From: Comamonadaceae bacterium CG_4_9_14_3_um_filter_60_33
Lineage (GTDB): Bacteria; Pseudomonadota; Gammaproteobacteria; Burkholderiales; Burkholderiaceae_C
Direction of reading: 5' to 3'
Length of the DNA: 50,682 nt
Assembly (NCBI GenBank): GCA_002789915.1
Contig: PFUD01000174.1
Span: forward strand, 1-50,682
The position numbers and the translations under genes are program-made. Each line of letters starts with the position of its first letter. Positions within the stretch are counted from its first letter, which is position 1. The notes under the pieces are model-generated. The model searched no databases and was not told where the DNA came from. It worked only from the letters and a program-made list of their open reading frames with translations. This document shows positions 30,472 through 39,777 of the stretch, piece after piece.

Positions 30472-31887
30472 ATGAATTCGAGTCTGGCCACAGTCGCCTA
30501 CATTGGCGCAACCATTTTGTTCATTTTGAGCCTGGGCGGTCTGTCCAACCAGGAAAGTTCTCGCCGCGGCAACCTGTTCGGCATGATCGGTATGACCATT
30601 GCCGTGCTGGCCACGGTGTTCGGGCCGCAGGTCAACAGTGGCGGTTACGCCTGGATCATTGGCGCCATGGTGATTGGCGGCAGCATCGGCCTCTACCTGG
30701 CGCGCAGCGTGCAAATGACGCAAATGCCCGAGCTGGTGGCCTTTATGCACAGCATGGTGGGTTTGGCAGCAGTGCTGGTGGGCTTTGCCACTTTTGTTGA
30801 TCCCACCGCCACCGAAGGCTTCGAGGGCGCAGCCAGAACCATTCACGCACTCGAAATTTACATCGGCATTTTCATTGGTGCAGTCACCTTGTCGGGGTCG
30901 GTCATCGCCTTTGGCAAGCTTTCCGGGCGCATCGGCGGCAACCCGATGCTGCTGCCCGGTCGGCATTTGCTGAACCTGGCCGGCTTGTTGGTGGTGATTT
31001 ATTTTGGCAGCGTCTTCATGGGGGTTCACACGGTCGAAGAGGGCATGATGCCGATCATCGTCATGACCGTGATCGCGCTGCTGTTTGGCATTCACATGGT
31101 GATGGCCATCGGCGGCGCCGACATGCCGGTGGTGGTATCGATGCTCAACAGCTATTCGGGTTGGGCAGCGGCTGCCACCGGCTTCATGTTGAACAACGAC
31201 CTGCTGATTGTGGTCGGTGCGTTGGTGGGTTCCAGCGGTGCGATTCTGTCATACATCATGTGCAACGCCATGAACCGCAGCTTCATCAGCGTGATTGCCG
31301 GTGGCTTTGGCACGACCAGTGCCAAGCCCGCGGCCGCAGGCGGTGCGCAGCCAGCCGGTGAAGTTACGCCGATCAGCAGTGTCGAAACGGCTGAACTGCT
31401 GCGCGATGCCAAGTCGGTCATCATTGTGCCGGGTTACGGCATGGCGGTGGCGCAAGCGCAGCACACGGTGTTCGAGATTACCAAACACCTGCGCGACAAA
31501 GGCGTCAACGTGCGTTTTGGCATTCACCCGGTGGCAGGGCGCATGCCCGGCCACATGAACGTGTTGCTGGCCGAGGCCAAGGTGCCGTATGACATCGTGT
31601 TCGAAATGGATGAACTCAATGACGACTTCCCGGCCACCGATGTGACCATGGTGATTGGCGCCAACGACATCGTCAACCCCAGCGCCCAGGATGACCCAAC
31701 GAGCCCGATCGCCGGCATGCCAGTGCTTGAGGTCTGGAAATCCAAGACCAGCATCGTCATGAAGCGCAGCATGGCCAGCGGCTACGCGGGCGTCGACAAT
31801 CCGCTGTTCTACAAGGAAAACAACCGCATGCTGTTTGGCGATGCCAAGAAGATGCTCGACGAGGTGCTGACGGCTTTACGAGCCTGA
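30472..31887 (+). CDS. pntB: NAD(P) transhydrogenase subunit beta
   Basis: The beta subunit supplies the rest of the proton channel and the NADP-binding domain. The 471-residue product has about nine membrane helices in residues 1-280. The cytoplasmic domain III carries [12 protein letters not shown] (NADP loop), [33 protein letters not shown] and [19 protein letters not shown]. It forms an operon with pntA (AAAGGAG before the ATG) and ends before a hairpin. Confidence 0.97.
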   Translation: MNSSLATVAYIGATILFILSLGGLSNQESSRRGNLFGMIGMTIAVLATVFGPQVNSGGYAWIIGAMVIGGSIGLYLARSVQMTQMPELVAFMHSMVGLAAVLVGFATFVDPTATEGFEGAARTIHALEIYIGIFIGAVTLSGSVIAFGKLSGRIGGNPMLLPGRHLLNLAGLLVVIYFGSVFMGVHTVEEGMMPIIVMTVIALLFGIHMVMAIGGADMPVVVSMLNSYSGWAAAATGFMLNNDLLIVVGALVGSSGAILSYIMCNAMNRSFISVIAGGFGTTSAKPAAAGGAQPAGEVTPISSVETAELLRDAKSVIIVPGYGMAVAQAQHTVFEITKHLRDKGVNVRFGIHPVAGRMPGHMNVLLAEAKVPYDIVFEMDELNDDFPATDVTMVIGANDIVNPSAQDDPTSPIAGMPVLEVWKSKTSIVMKRSMASGYAGVDNPLFYKENNRMLFGDAKKMLDEVLTALRA

Positions 31888-31905
31888 TCGTCCTGACGTA
31901 TCTCA

Positions 31906-31927
31906 AAGAGGCCCTGCGGGGCCTCTT
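31906..31927. terminator. Hairpin between pntB and the acyltransferase gene
   Basis: AAGAGGCCC (31906-31914) and GGGCCTCTT (31919-31927) form a 9-bp perfect stem with a 4-base loop. T-runs are short on both sides, so it is a moderate bidirectional terminator between two convergent genes. Confidence 0.65.
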
Positions 31928-31928
31928 G

Positions 31929-32825
31929 CTATTGGTGTGCCATGTGTGCGCTGGGCGCCTGATAAACGCCAGGCTCGCCCGCTGGCCTGTCCTTGAATCG
32001 CTTGTGTAGCCAATAATATTGGTCTGGCATGGTGTCGATGTAGCTTTGCAGGCGCGCATTCATCAGTGCTGTGTCGGCGTGCAGGTCATCGGTGGGGAAG
32101 TTTTGCCATGCGGGCAACACCTGCACCTCATAACCCTGGGGTGTCATCCGGTTCAGCACGGGGACGACCTTGGCGCGCCCCAAACGGGCAAAACGCGACA
32201 GCGAAGGCACGGTGGCGGCGCTGATGCCATAAAAAGGCACAAACAACGATTCATGCGGGCCAAAGTTCATGTCGGGCAGCAAATAGAGCCGCTCGCCCTG
32301 GCGCAACGAAGACACAATGGCCTTGATGCCATCGGCCCGGCTGAACAACTTGATGGAGCCAAAGCGCTGGCGGCCCTGCAGAATCCAGGCGTCCACCACC
32401 TTGTTCGACTGGTTGGTGTAGATGGTGGTGATGGGGAGCGACAGCTGTTGCGTGAACGCCGTCCCGCCGGCGTCCATGCCGACAAAGTGCGGTGCAAAAA
32501 TGACCACCGGGCCAGGGCCTGTGAGCTCATCCACCGCGCCGGTAATTTTCAAGCGGGCGCGAACCCTATCGGGCGAGCCGTGCCAAAGCCAGGCCCGATC
32601 CAGCCAGGCTTGGGCAAAGCGCACAAATACCCGGCGCGACAGGGCGCGCACCTGTAGTGCGTCAAGATGCGGAAAACACAAGCGCAAGTTGGTCTGCACC
32701 ACGCGCCTTCGCGACCCCACCACCCCATAAAGCAGCTCGCCCAAAAGCCAACCCAGCGCGCGCACCCAGCCCAGCGGTAGCGGCGCCAAAGCACGCATTA
32801 AAAAAAGGAGAAATCGTGTTGCCAT
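31929..32825 (-). CDS. LpxL/HtrB-type lipid A acyltransferase (first of tandem pair)
   Basis: A 298-residue inner-membrane acyltransferase that adds a secondary acyl chain to lipid A precursors. An N-terminal hydrophobic anchor (about 5-37) precedes the catalytic HX4D motif, His113 to Asp118 in FAPHFVGMDAGG, followed by the conserved LLPDMNFG block. It is encoded 21 bp after a second, different acyltransferase gene on the same strand. Which chain each adds cannot be told from sequence. Confidence 0.88.
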   Translation of the reverse strand: MATRFLLFLMRALAPLPLGWVRALGWLLGELLYGVVGSRRRVVQTNLRLCFPHLDALQVRALSRRVFVRFAQAWLDRAWLWHGSPDRVRARLKITGAVDELTGPGPVVIFAPHFVGMDAGGTAFTQQLSLPITTIYTNQSNKVVDAWILQGRQRFGSIKLFSRADGIKAIVSSLRQGERLYLLPDMNFGPHESLFVPFYGISAATVPSLSRFARLGRAKVVPVLNRMTPQGYEVQVLPAWQNFPTDDLHADTALMNARLQSYIDTMPDQYYWLHKRFKDRPAGEPGVYQAPSAHMAHQ

Positions 32826-32846
32826 GGTTTGAGTTCGTCAAAGGCA

Positions 32847-33677
32847 TCATGCCAGGGTGCGCGGCGTCTTGTAGCGCGCATAACCCCATAAGTACTGTTG
32901 CGGGCAATGTAACACCAGCATTTCCATGGCCTGGTTGATGGCACGGACCGCCTCTGGCAACGTCGTCGGCAGTTCGTTATTCAGTGCTTGCACGTGCACC
33001 CGGTAACCGCGCCCCCAGCTCAGGCGTTCACCCCAGGTCAGCAGCACGAAGGCGCCGGTTTGCTGAACCAGGCGCACCGACAGGGTCATGGTGTAGGCTT
33101 CGCGACCAAAAAATGGTGCCATCACGCCCATGCCCTGAGGCGGCACCTGGTCAGGCAGCAAGGCGACTGCCTCGCCCTGTTTGAGCGCCTTGATTAATTG
33201 TTTGACGCCGGACAGGCTGGTCGGCGCCGACAACAAGCCCGGCCGCTGGCGCGCTTGGGCAACCAGCGCGCGCAGCCAGCGCTGACGCGGCGGACGATAC
33301 AGCACCGTTACCGGTTTGACTGCTTGCCCGAAGCGTTGCGCATAGGCTTGCGCCGCGATCTCGAAGCTGCCCAGGTGGGGCGTCAAAAACACCACGCCAC
33401 GCCCTCGCGCCAGCGCCGCTGCCACAAGATCAGCGCCGTCCCATTGCACGGGCACGGGGCGGCCCAGCCACACACGGGGCAGTTCTGTCGCCAACTTGCC
33501 CGCCTCACCGATGGCGCCACGCCATTGCCGCCAATTCAAACCAGCTTGGTGTACATTGGCCAAAAAGCGCTGCCGGTAGGTGGCCGAGAGCAGGAACACG
33601 ATCCAGCCCAGGGCAACACCGGCGCCGTGCAGCAGCCATAAAGGCCAGGCTGACAACAATCTGAAAAGGGTGATCAT
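32847..33677 (-). CDS. LpxL/HtrB-type acyltransferase (second of tandem pair)
   Basis: A 276-residue acyltransferase of the same superfamily. Its motif is HX4E (His101 to Glu106, LTPHLGSFEIAAQ) and it has ALLPDQVPPQGMGV, giving a variant active site common in one LpxL branch. The frame is open for 50 more codons upstream, but the start at 33677 (MITLFRLLSAWPLWLLHG) begins directly with the membrane anchor. No ribosome binding site is visible; TTTTAT (33690-33685, minus strand) ends seven bases before the ATG, suggesting a leaderless transcript. It is the first gene of the pair. Confidence 0.86.
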   Translation of the reverse strand: MITLFRLLSAWPLWLLHGAGVALGWIVFLLSATYRQRFLANVHQAGLNWRQWRGAIGEAGKLATELPRVWLGRPVPVQWDGADLVAAALARGRGVVFLTPHLGSFEIAAQAYAQRFGQAVKPVTVLYRPPRQRWLRALVAQARQRPGLLSAPTSLSGVKQLIKALKQGEAVALLPDQVPPQGMGVMAPFFGREAYTMTLSVRLVQQTGAFVLLTWGERLSWGRGYRVHVQALNNELPTTLPEAVRAINQAMEMLVLHCPQQYLWGYARYKTPRTLA

Positions 33678-33753
33678 GGGTGAGATAAAATTCGGGCGTC
33701 GCTGAGTTACGGAACTACTTGCAGGGCGACACACAAGGGCCACCCAAATCAGG

Positions 33754-33784
33754 TTGTCATTGTGCCTTGTCAAACCATTGACAA
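33754..33784. promoter_or_regulatory. Dyad of TTGTCA/TTGACA half-sites upstream of metK
   Basis: TTGTCAA (33767-33773), ACCA, TTGACAA (33778-33784) is a perfect 18-bp inverted repeat. A third TTGTCA is at 33754-33759. TTGTCA at 33767 with TAAAGC (33791-33796, 18-bp spacing) is a possible metK promoter. The dyad could be an operator for metK. No SAM riboswitch is apparent in the remaining leader. Confidence 0.4.
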
Positions 33785-33865
33785 ATCTGCTAAAGCGTTC
33801 GCTGAAAGCCCCAAAAAGCCAAAGCAACGCACACCGGTTGTTAACTTTTACTAAGGGCTTTTTTC

Positions 33866-35047
33866 ATGGCAAACGATTTTCTATTTACCTCTGAGTCCGT
33901 CTCTGAAGGTCACCCCGACAAGGTGGCTGACCAGATTTCCGACGCTATTCTTGACGCAGTTTTCAAGCAGGACCCCAAATCGCGCGTGGCGGCTGAAACG
34001 CTGTGCAACACCGGCTTGGTCATGTTGGCCGGTGAAATCACCACCAATGCCAATGTCGATTACATCCAGGTGGCGCGAGACACGCTCAAACACATCGGCT
34101 ATGACAACACCGATTACGGCATTGACTACAAAGGCTGTGCCGTGCTGGTGGCTTACGACAAACAGAGCAACGACATCGCCCAGGGCGTTGACCACGCCAG
34201 TGACGACCACCTCAACACCGGCGCTGGCGACCAAGGCCTGATGTTTGGCTACGCCTGCAACGAAACCCCCGAGTTGATGCCCGCGCCCATTTATTACGCG
34301 CACCGCCTGGTCGAGCGCCAGGCTCAAGTGCGCAAGGACGGCCGTCTGCCCTTTTTGCGCCCGGACGCCAAGAGCCAGGTCACCATGCGCTACGTGGACG
34401 GCAAACCGCACTCCATCGACACCGTGGTGCTGTCAAGCCAGCACAGCCCCGAGATGAGCTTGGGTGACCGCATGACCGATGCCTTTTACGAGGCCATCCG
34501 CGAGGAAATCATCAAGCCGGTGTTGCCCAAGGAGTGGCTCACCGCTGACACCAAATACCTGATCAACCCGACCGGCCGCTTTGTGGTGGGTGGACCGCAA
34601 GGCGACTGCGGCCTGACCGGGCGCAAGATCATCGTTGACACCTACGGCGGCGCCTGCCCGCACGGTGGTGGCGCTTTCAGCGGCAAAGACCCGACAAAAG
34701 TCGACCGCTCGGCCGCATACGCTGCCCGCTATGTCGCCAAGAATATTGTGGCCGCCGGTCTGGCGCGGCAATGCCAGATTCAGGTGGCCTACGCCATTGG
34801 CGTGGCCAAGCCGATGAATGTGACGATTTACACCGAAGGTACGGGCGTGATTTCGGACGACGAAATTGCCGCCCTGGTGCACCTGCACTTTGACCTGCGC
34901 CCGCGCGGCATCATTCAAATGCTGGATTTGTTGCGCCCAATCTACGAAAAGACAGCCGCCTACGGTCACTTTGGCCGCGAAGAACCCGAGTTCACCTGGG
35001 AGCGCACCGACAAAGCCCAAGCCTTGCGCGAGGCTGCAGGCTTGTAA
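33866..35047 (+). CDS. metK: S-adenosylmethionine synthetase
   Basis: Makes S-adenosylmethionine from methionine and ATP. The 393-residue product is full length and starts [26 protein letters not shown]. It has [12 protein letters not shown] (about 117-128) and the phosphate-binding loop [16 protein letters not shown] (about 269-284). An AGGG sequence lies about 10 bases upstream of the ATG. It has its own upstream region with a dyad; engB is convergent downstream. Confidence 0.99.
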   Translation: MANDFLFTSESVSEGHPDKVADQISDAILDAVFKQDPKSRVAAETLCNTGLVMLAGEITTNANVDYIQVARDTLKHIGYDNTDYGIDYKGCAVLVAYDKQSNDIAQGVDHASDDHLNTGAGDQGLMFGYACNETPELMPAPIYYAHRLVERQAQVRKDGRLPFLRPDAKSQVTMRYVDGKPHSIDTVVLSSQHSPEMSLGDRMTDAFYEAIREEIIKPVLPKEWLTADTKYLINPTGRFVVGGPQGDCGLTGRKIIVDTYGGACPHGGGAFSGKDPTKVDRSAAYAARYVAKNIVAAGLARQCQIQVAYAIGVAKPMNVTIYTEGTGVISDDEIAALVHLHFDLRPRGIIQMLDLLRPIYEKTAAYGHFGREEPEFTWERTDKAQALREAAGL

Positions 35048-35110
35048 TCACTCACGAACTGCTTGAGGCAGCGTTCGCTGGTTTTTGCTGGCGAATTGCT
35101 CGCCCTGGTG

Positions 35111-35827
35111 TCAGAGTCCCGCGCCGCCTGGCTGTTGCACGTCAGGGTGCGCCCATTGCCACAGCAGCGTGGCCACCCCCTCAACGCCCTGGCGCTTGGT
35201 GGCTGAAAACAGGCGTACTTCACCGCCGCCGGCTTGCAGTTGCATGATCGCCAGCGCCTTGCTTTGCTCGGCGCGCGTGAGTTTGTCTGCCTTGGTCAGC
35301 ACCACCAGAAATTTCAGGCCTTCTTCAACGCGCGGCCGCACCACATCGAGCAACACTTCGTCGAGCTCGGTGAGGCCGTGGCGCGGGTCGCACATCAGCA
35401 CAATCGCCTTGAGGTTTTCGCGCGTTACCAGGTAGTTGGCCATCACCTGTTGCCAGCGAATTTTGTCCTGCTTGGGCACCGCCGCATAGCCGTAACCCGG
35501 CAGGTCAGCCAGCACCGCGTCCGTCGCGCCTTGCTTGCCCAAAGAAAACAGGTTGATGTGCTGGGTGCGCCCGGGTTTTTTGGATGCAAAGGCCAGCTGC
35601 TTTTGCTGCGTCAGCGTGTTGATGCAGGTGGACTTGCCCGCATTGGAGCGGCCTACAAACGCAATTTCGGGCACTTCCAAAGGCGGCAAAAAATGCAGTT
35701 GTGGCGCGGTGGTGAGAAATTTGGCGGTGTGAAGCCAGCCCAAAGCCACGACAGGACTCACGGTTTGAAGGCCGGGCTCGCCAGAGCCAGAAGTGTTTGG
35801 GGCGGATGGGCTGAGTGGAATTGTCAT
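35111..35827 (-). CDS. engB: Ribosome biogenesis GTP-binding protein EngB (YihA/YsxC)
   Basis: A 238-residue GTPase needed for assembly of the large ribosomal subunit. G1 is GRSNAGKST (59-67), the switch region KKPGRTQHINLF precedes G3 DLPGYG (108-113), and G4 is TKAD. The N-terminus has an unusual 25-residue Pro/Ser-rich lead. A frame from 35854 adds nine codons, but its ATG lies inside the likely -10 box, so I chose 35827. It is divergent from the cytochrome c4 gene. Confidence 0.95.
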   Translation of the reverse strand: MTIPLSPSAPNTSGSGEPGLQTVSPVVALGWLHTAKFLTTAPQLHFLPPLEVPEIAFVGRSNAGKSTCINTLTQQKQLAFASKKPGRTQHINLFSLGKQGATDAVLADLPGYGYAAVPKQDKIRWQQVMANYLVTRENLKAIVLMCDPRHGLTELDEVLLDVVRPRVEEGLKFLVVLTKADKLTRAEQSKALAIMQLQAGGGEVRLFSATKRQGVEGVATLLWQWAHPDVQQPGGAGL

Positions 35828-35852
35828 GAGGTGAACGCTGTTGAATTGAGCC

Positions 35853-35862
35853 ATTGTAGAAT
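35853..35862. promoter_or_regulatory. Symmetric back-to-back -10 boxes between engB and cytochrome c4
   Basis: ATTGTAGAAT reads TAGAAT on the plus strand (35857-35862) and TACAAT on the minus strand (35858-35853). The two overlap by two bases. It is placed to start transcription in both directions, with leaders of about 20-35 bases. Clear -35 boxes are not seen. Confidence 0.5.
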
Positions 35863-35900
35863 TCAGACGCTTTTCCTACTTTCACTTGACCCGTCCACTT

Positions 35901-36527
35901 ATGAAGCTGATTGCCACATTCACCCTTACTGCCGCGTTGATCACCACTGCTTTTTCGAGTGTTGCGAGTGAAGCCGCAGCTTCGGCCAAGCCGGACCTGG
36001 CCAAAGGCGAGGCCAGTTTTGCGGGGGTGTGCGCCGCTTGTCATGCCGCTGATGGCAATTCGCTGATCCCGGTGAATCCTAAACTGGCGCAGCAACACCC
36101 TGAATACCTTATCAAGCAGCTCACCGAGTTCAAGGCTGGCAAGCGCCAAAACGCGATCATGACTGGCATGGCTGCAATGTTGAGCGAAGACGACATGAAA
36201 AATATAGCCTATTGGGTCAGCAGCAAGAAGGCCACCCTCGGTGCCGCCAAGGAAAAAGACCTGGTCTTGCTGGGTGAAAAAATTTACCGCGGCGGCATTG
36301 CAGACCGCCAAATCCCGGCCTGCGCAGGCTGCCACAGCCCCAATGGCGCAGGCATTCCGGCCCAGTACCCGCGTTTGAGCGGCCAGCATGCAGACTATGC
36401 CGTTGCACAGTTGACCGCCTTCCGCGACGGCGTGCGCAACAACAGCCTGCAAATGACCCAAATTGCCGCCAAGCTCAATGACCGCGAAATCAAGGCCGTG
36501 GCTGATTACATTGCCGGGCTGCATTGA
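35901..36527 (+). CDS. Cytochrome c4 (diheme)
   Basis: A 208-residue periplasmic electron carrier with two c-type domains. A signal peptide (about 1-23) is followed by heme sites CAACH (44-48) and CAGCH (141-145). Likely axial methionines are Met87 or Met90 and Met185, one in each domain. Cytochrome c4 usually delivers electrons to terminal oxidases. A TTG frame extends five codons upstream; the ATG at 35901 starts a normal signal. It ends before a strong terminator. Confidence 0.95.
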   Translation: MKLIATFTLTAALITTAFSSVASEAAASAKPDLAKGEASFAGVCAACHAADGNSLIPVNPKLAQQHPEYLIKQLTEFKAGKRQNAIMTGMAAMLSEDDMKNIAYWVSSKKATLGAAKEKDLVLLGEKIYRGGIADRQIPACAGCHSPNGAGIPAQYPRLSGQHADYAVAQLTAFRDGVRNNSLQMTQIAAKLNDREIKAVADYIAGLH

Positions 36528-36544
36528 TTTTTTGATTTCTTCTG

Positions 36545-36588
36545 AAAAAAAATAGGCGGGTTGTTCCAAGCAACCCGCCTATTTTTTT
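36545..36588 (+). terminator. Strong rho-independent terminator after cytochrome c4
   Basis: An 18-bp perfect stem (36546-36563 with 36571-36588) has a 7-base loop. The GC core is AGGCGGGTTG, and A-runs and T-runs lie at the ends. It would work in both directions. The remaining spacer to msrP (36589-36687) shows only a GGA ribosome binding site. Confidence 0.95.
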
Positions 36589-36687
36589 ACCTGTGGCCGC
36601 GTTCCCAGGTGGTCATATTTCCCAGAAACAGCAGGTTTTTGCAGGAACACCTATCCTCAGTCGACCAGAAGCTTCAAGGAAACCACC

Positions 36688-37686
36688 ATGCTCATCAAAA
36701 CCAATGCCCAAGGCTTTGTTCATCCTGTACCCAGTGAGATCACCTCAAGGGCTGCCTACCAATCGCGCCGCGATCTGATCAGGTTGATGGCCACTGGCGT
36801 CGCCGGTGCCGCGCTGTCATCTTGGGCTGCGCGCGAAGCATTTGCGCAAAGCTGGACGCCACCCGGCCAGCAAGCTGCACTGTCACGCGGCAAAACAGCA
36901 GTGAGTGGCGCCTTGAGCATGGAAAAAGTGACCGCGTACAAAGACGCCAGCACGTACAACAACTTCTATGAATTTGGTACCGACAAGGCCGACCCGGCCA
37001 GAAACGCGCACACGCTTAAAACCAGCCCCTGGACGGTGGAAATTGAAGGCCTGATCAAAAGGCCAGGCCGCTACGCACTGGAAGACTTGCTCAAGCTCAG
37101 CGCTCAGGAAGAGCGCATTTATCGCCTGCGCTGCGTTGAGGGCTGGTCGATGGTGATTCCGTGGGTTGGGTATTCCCTGTCCGAATTGATCAAAAAAGTG
37201 GAGCCGCTGGGCAGCGCCAAATACGTTGAATTTGTCACCCTGGCCGATCCCAAGACGATGCCGGGCGTGGGCTCCAGAGTGCTTGACTGGCCCTACGTGG
37301 AAGGCCTGCGCCTGGACGAGGCGATGCACCCGCTCGCGCTGCTGGCGTTTGGCATGTATGGCGAAGTGCTGCCCAAGCAAAGCGGCGCGCCCTTGCGCCT
37401 TGTGGTGCCGTGGAAATATGGCTTCAAGAGCGGCAAGAGCCTGGTCAAAATCCGCTTTACCGACAAGCAGCCTGCCACCGCCTGGAACAAGGCCGCCGCC
37501 AATGAGTACGGCTTTTATTCCAACGTCAACCCCAACGTGGACCACCCGCGCTGGAGCCAGGCCACCGAGCGCCGCATTGGCGAAGACGGCCTGTTCACCA
37601 AAAAGCGCAAGACGCTGCTGTTCAACGGCTACGAGGCGCAGGTGGGCCAGTTGTACGCCGGCATGGATCTGAAAAAATACTTTTGA
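36688..37686 (+). CDS. msrP: Protein-methionine-sulfoxide reductase catalytic subunit MsrP
   Basis: A periplasmic molybdoenzyme that repairs oxidised methionines in envelope proteins. The 332-residue product has a Tat signal with twin arginines SRRDLIRLM (26-34) and probable cleavage after AFA (53). The molybdenum ligand is Cys149 in [25 protein letters not shown] and [14 protein letters not shown] are typical of the YedY family. The stop overlaps the msrQ ATG by one base. AAGGA precedes the ATG. Confidence 0.96.
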   Translation: MLIKTNAQGFVHPVPSEITSRAAYQSRRDLIRLMATGVAGAALSSWAAREAFAQSWTPPGQQAALSRGKTAVSGALSMEKVTAYKDASTYNNFYEFGTDKADPARNAHTLKTSPWTVEIEGLIKRPGRYALEDLLKLSAQEERIYRLRCVEGWSMVIPWVGYSLSELIKKVEPLGSAKYVEFVTLADPKTMPGVGSRVLDWPYVEGLRLDEAMHPLALLAFGMYGEVLPKQSGAPLRLVVPWKYGFKSGKSLVKIRFTDKQPATAWNKAAANEYGFYSNVNPNVDHPRWSQATERRIGEDGLFTKKRKTLLFNGYEAQVGQLYAGMDLKKYF

Positions 37687-38312
37687 TGCAGCGCGGTGAG
37701 GGCAAGGCAGCCAAGCCGCTGGTCTTCAGCGTAGCCTTGCTGCCGTTTTTTTATTTGCTGTGGGCCGCGGTTTTCGACCAATTGGGCGCCAACCCCGCCG
37801 AGGCGCTGGTGCGCTCCACGGGCGACTGGACGCTGCGCATGCTGTGCGTGGTGCTGGCGGTAACGCCCTTGCGGGTGCTCACCGGTTACGCGGCGTTGGC
37901 GCGCTTTCGTCGCATGCTGGGCCTGTTTGTTTACTTTTACGCGGTGTTGCACCTGCTCAGCTATAGCGGTTTTGACATGGCATTCGATGTTGCCGACATC
38001 GCCCGTGACATTGCCAAGCGGCCTTTCATTCTGGTGGGCTTTACTGCTTTTGTGTTGCTCACCAGCCTGGCGCTGACCTCGTTCAACCGGGCCATCAAGG
38101 CCATGGGTGCCAAAAACTGGCAACGCCTGCACAAGGCGGTTTACGTGGTGGCCGGTCTGGCCATCCTGCATTTTTTCTGGATGCGCGCCGGTAAAAACGA
38201 CTTTGCCGAAGTGGCCGTGTACGCCGCTGTGCTGGCAGCCTTGCTGGGGTGGCGCCTGTGGCGCTATCTGGCCAAAGTCGCGGGCAGTGGCAAGCGTTCA
38301 AGTCGAATTTGA
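37686..38312 (+). CDS. msrQ: Heme-binding membrane subunit MsrQ
   Basis: A 208-residue heme b membrane protein that passes electrons from the respiratory chain to MsrP. It has about six hydrophobic segments, with candidate heme ligands in YAVLHLLSY and in RLHKAVYVVAGLAILHFFW. The first ATG (37686) shares one base with the msrP stop; a TTG three bases earlier is possible. Its last 49 bases overlap the convergent lysA gene, an unusually long tail-to-tail overlap in this window. Confidence 0.94.
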   Translation: MQRGEGKAAKPLVFSVALLPFFYLLWAAVFDQLGANPAEALVRSTGDWTLRMLCVVLAVTPLRVLTGYAALARFRRMLGLFVYFYAVLHLLSYSGFDMAFDVADIARDIAKRPFILVGFTAFVLLTSLALTSFNRAIKAMGAKNWQRLHKAVYVVAGLAILHFFWMRAGKNDFAEVAVYAAVLAALLGWRLWRYLAKVAGSGKRSSRI

Positions 38313-39559
38313 TCCGCGTAGCTCTCACGCTCGCGAATCAGGTGGGCCTGGCCGCCGTCCACCAGCAGCTCGGCGGCGCGGTTGCGCGTGTTGTAGTTGC
38401 TTGCCATGCTCATGCAGTAGGCGCCCGCCGACAGCACCGCCAGCAAGTCGCCCTGCTGCACGCTCAAGTCACGGTCGTGGCCGAGCCAGTCGCCGCTTTC
38501 GCAGATCGGGCCGACCACTTCCCAGGTTTCGGTCGGGACGCTGCGCCGTGTGACTGGCACGATCTGGTGAAAAGCCTGGTACATGGCCGGGCGCGGCAGG
38601 TCGTTCATGGCGGCGTCGACAATGCAAAAGTTCTTTTGCTCGCCTGGCTTGAGGTACAGCACCTCGGTCAGGCACACGCCTGCGTTGCCCACCAGCGAGC
38701 GGCCGGGTTCGATCATCAGCGCGCGCTGGCCGAAACCACGGGCATCAAGTTTGGCCAGCAGATTGGCCCACAAAGCGTCCGCTACAGGTGGGGTTTCGCC
38801 GTTGTAGTCAATGCCCAGGCCGCCGCCCAGGTCGATGTGGCGAATCGGCACGCCAGCAGACTCAAGGGCTTGCACCAGGTCAAGCATGCGGTCCATGGCA
38901 TCCAGGTACGGCGCCTCCTGGGTAATCTGCGAACCAATGTGGCAGTCGATGCCCTCAATGCGCAGGCCGGGCAGGGCGGCTGCGCGCTGGTAGGTTTGCA
39001 CCACGCGCTCATGCGCAATGCCGAATTTGTTGCCCTTCAGACCGGTGGAAATGTACGGGTGGGTTTGCGGGTCCACATTGGGGTTGACGCGGACACTTAC
39101 CGGCGCTTGCCGACCCAGGCTTATGGCGACCTCGTTGAGCACTTCCAGTTCGGCTTCGCTTTCCACATTGAAGCAGCCAATACCCGCTTGCAGCGCGGCG
39201 CGCATCTCGGCGCGGGTTTTGCCCACGCCGGAAAAGATGATGCGGCTGGCTTGCCCGCCTGCGGCCAGCACGCGGCTGAGTTCGCCCAGCGACACCACAT
39301 CGAAACCACAACCCGCCTGGGCAAACAACTGGATCACGCCCAGGCTGGAATTGGCTTTCATGGCGTAGCAAATCTGCACCTGGCGCCCGGCAAAGCCGCG
39401 CTGGTAAGCCGCCAGCGCAGCGAGCATGGCGGCTTTGGAGTAAACAAACAAGGGCGTGCCGAATTGCTTCGCCAGGGCGCTCAGGTTGATCTCTTCGAGA
39501 AAGAGTTCATTACCTTGGTAAGCAAGGTGGGGCTGGCCAGGTAAGCGTGGTGAACTCAT
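38264..39559 (-). CDS. lysA: Diaminopimelate decarboxylase
   Basis: Makes lysine from meso-diaminopimelate with pyridoxal phosphate. The 431-residue product has the PLP lysine Lys68 in CYAMKANSS, the glycine loop HIDLGGGLGIDY, phosphate contact EPGRSLVGNAG and the substrate-binding CESGDWLG. All are diagnostic of the fold-III decarboxylases. Its ATG overlaps the stop of lptM by 4 bases. The 3' end overlaps msrQ by 49 bases. Confidence 0.98.
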   Translation of the reverse strand: MSSPRLPGQPHLAYQGNELFLEEINLSALAKQFGTPLFVYSKAAMLAALAAYQRGFAGRQVQICYAMKANSSLGVIQLFAQAGCGFDVVSLGELSRVLAAGGQASRIIFSGVGKTRAEMRAALQAGIGCFNVESEAELEVLNEVAISLGRQAPVSVRVNPNVDPQTHPYISTGLKGNKFGIAHERVVQTYQRAAALPGLRIEGIDCHIGSQITQEAPYLDAMDRMLDLVQALESAGVPIRHIDLGGGLGIDYNGETPPVADALWANLLAKLDARGFGQRALMIEPGRSLVGNAGVCLTEVLYLKPGEQKNFCIVDAAMNDLPRPAMYQAFHQIVPVTRRSVPTETWEVVGPICESGDWLGHDRDLSVQQGDLLAVLSAGAYCMSMASNYNTRNRAAELLVDGGQAHLIRERESYADQIRLERLPLPATLAR

Positions 39560-39765
39560 TGATAGTGCGGTGCTGAGGCAGAGTTTGCCGGTTGCAGGAT
39601 GTTTTGGGTGTTGCCGGATGCTGGCAACACAGGCTCAGGCTGAGGCACCTGTTGGGGGGCGGCGTCTGGCGGCAAATAAAGCGGCCCCTGCTGGCCGCAG
39701 GCGATCAGAGCCGCACTGGCACCAAGGGCGAAGGCGCGCACTAGAATTTGGGGGATCAACAGCAT
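39556..39765 (-). CDS. lptM: LptM (YifL-like) outer-membrane lipoprotein
   Basis: A 69-residue lipoprotein. The signal ends ALIAC at Cys23, followed by the diagnostic [10 protein letters not shown] of the LptM family, which helps oxidative maturation of the LptD/E lipopolysaccharide translocon. The C-terminal 40 residues are low-complexity Pro/Gln/Ala. It sits next to cyaY, as in E. coli. The ATG has no ribosome binding site; TACAAT ends six bases before it. Confidence 0.88.
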   Translation of the reverse strand: MLLIPQILVRAFALGASAALIACGQQGPLYLPPDAAPQQVPQPEPVLPASGNTQNILQPANSASAPHYQ

Positions 39766-39771
39766 GGTGAA

Positions 39772-39777
39772 ATTGTA
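39772..39777 (-). promoter_or_regulatory. Candidate -10 box of lptM-lysA, leaderless spacing
   Basis: On the minus strand TACAAT occupies 39777-39772, with six bases to the lptM ATG. It directly abuts the cyaY ATG at 39778 on the other strand. A probable cyaY -10 box, TAGAAT, lies at 39742-39747, inside the lptM coding region, so the two promoters cross. Confidence 0.5.

Noticed and set aside
33678-33865. Possible SAM riboswitch before metK
   Set aside because: No SAM-type paired helices or conserved core could be recognised; only an inverted repeat dyad is visible.
35069-35085. Possible terminator between metK and engB (CAGCG-TT-CGCTG then TTTTT)
   Set aside because: A realistic loop leaves only a 4-bp stem, too weak to call a terminator with confidence.
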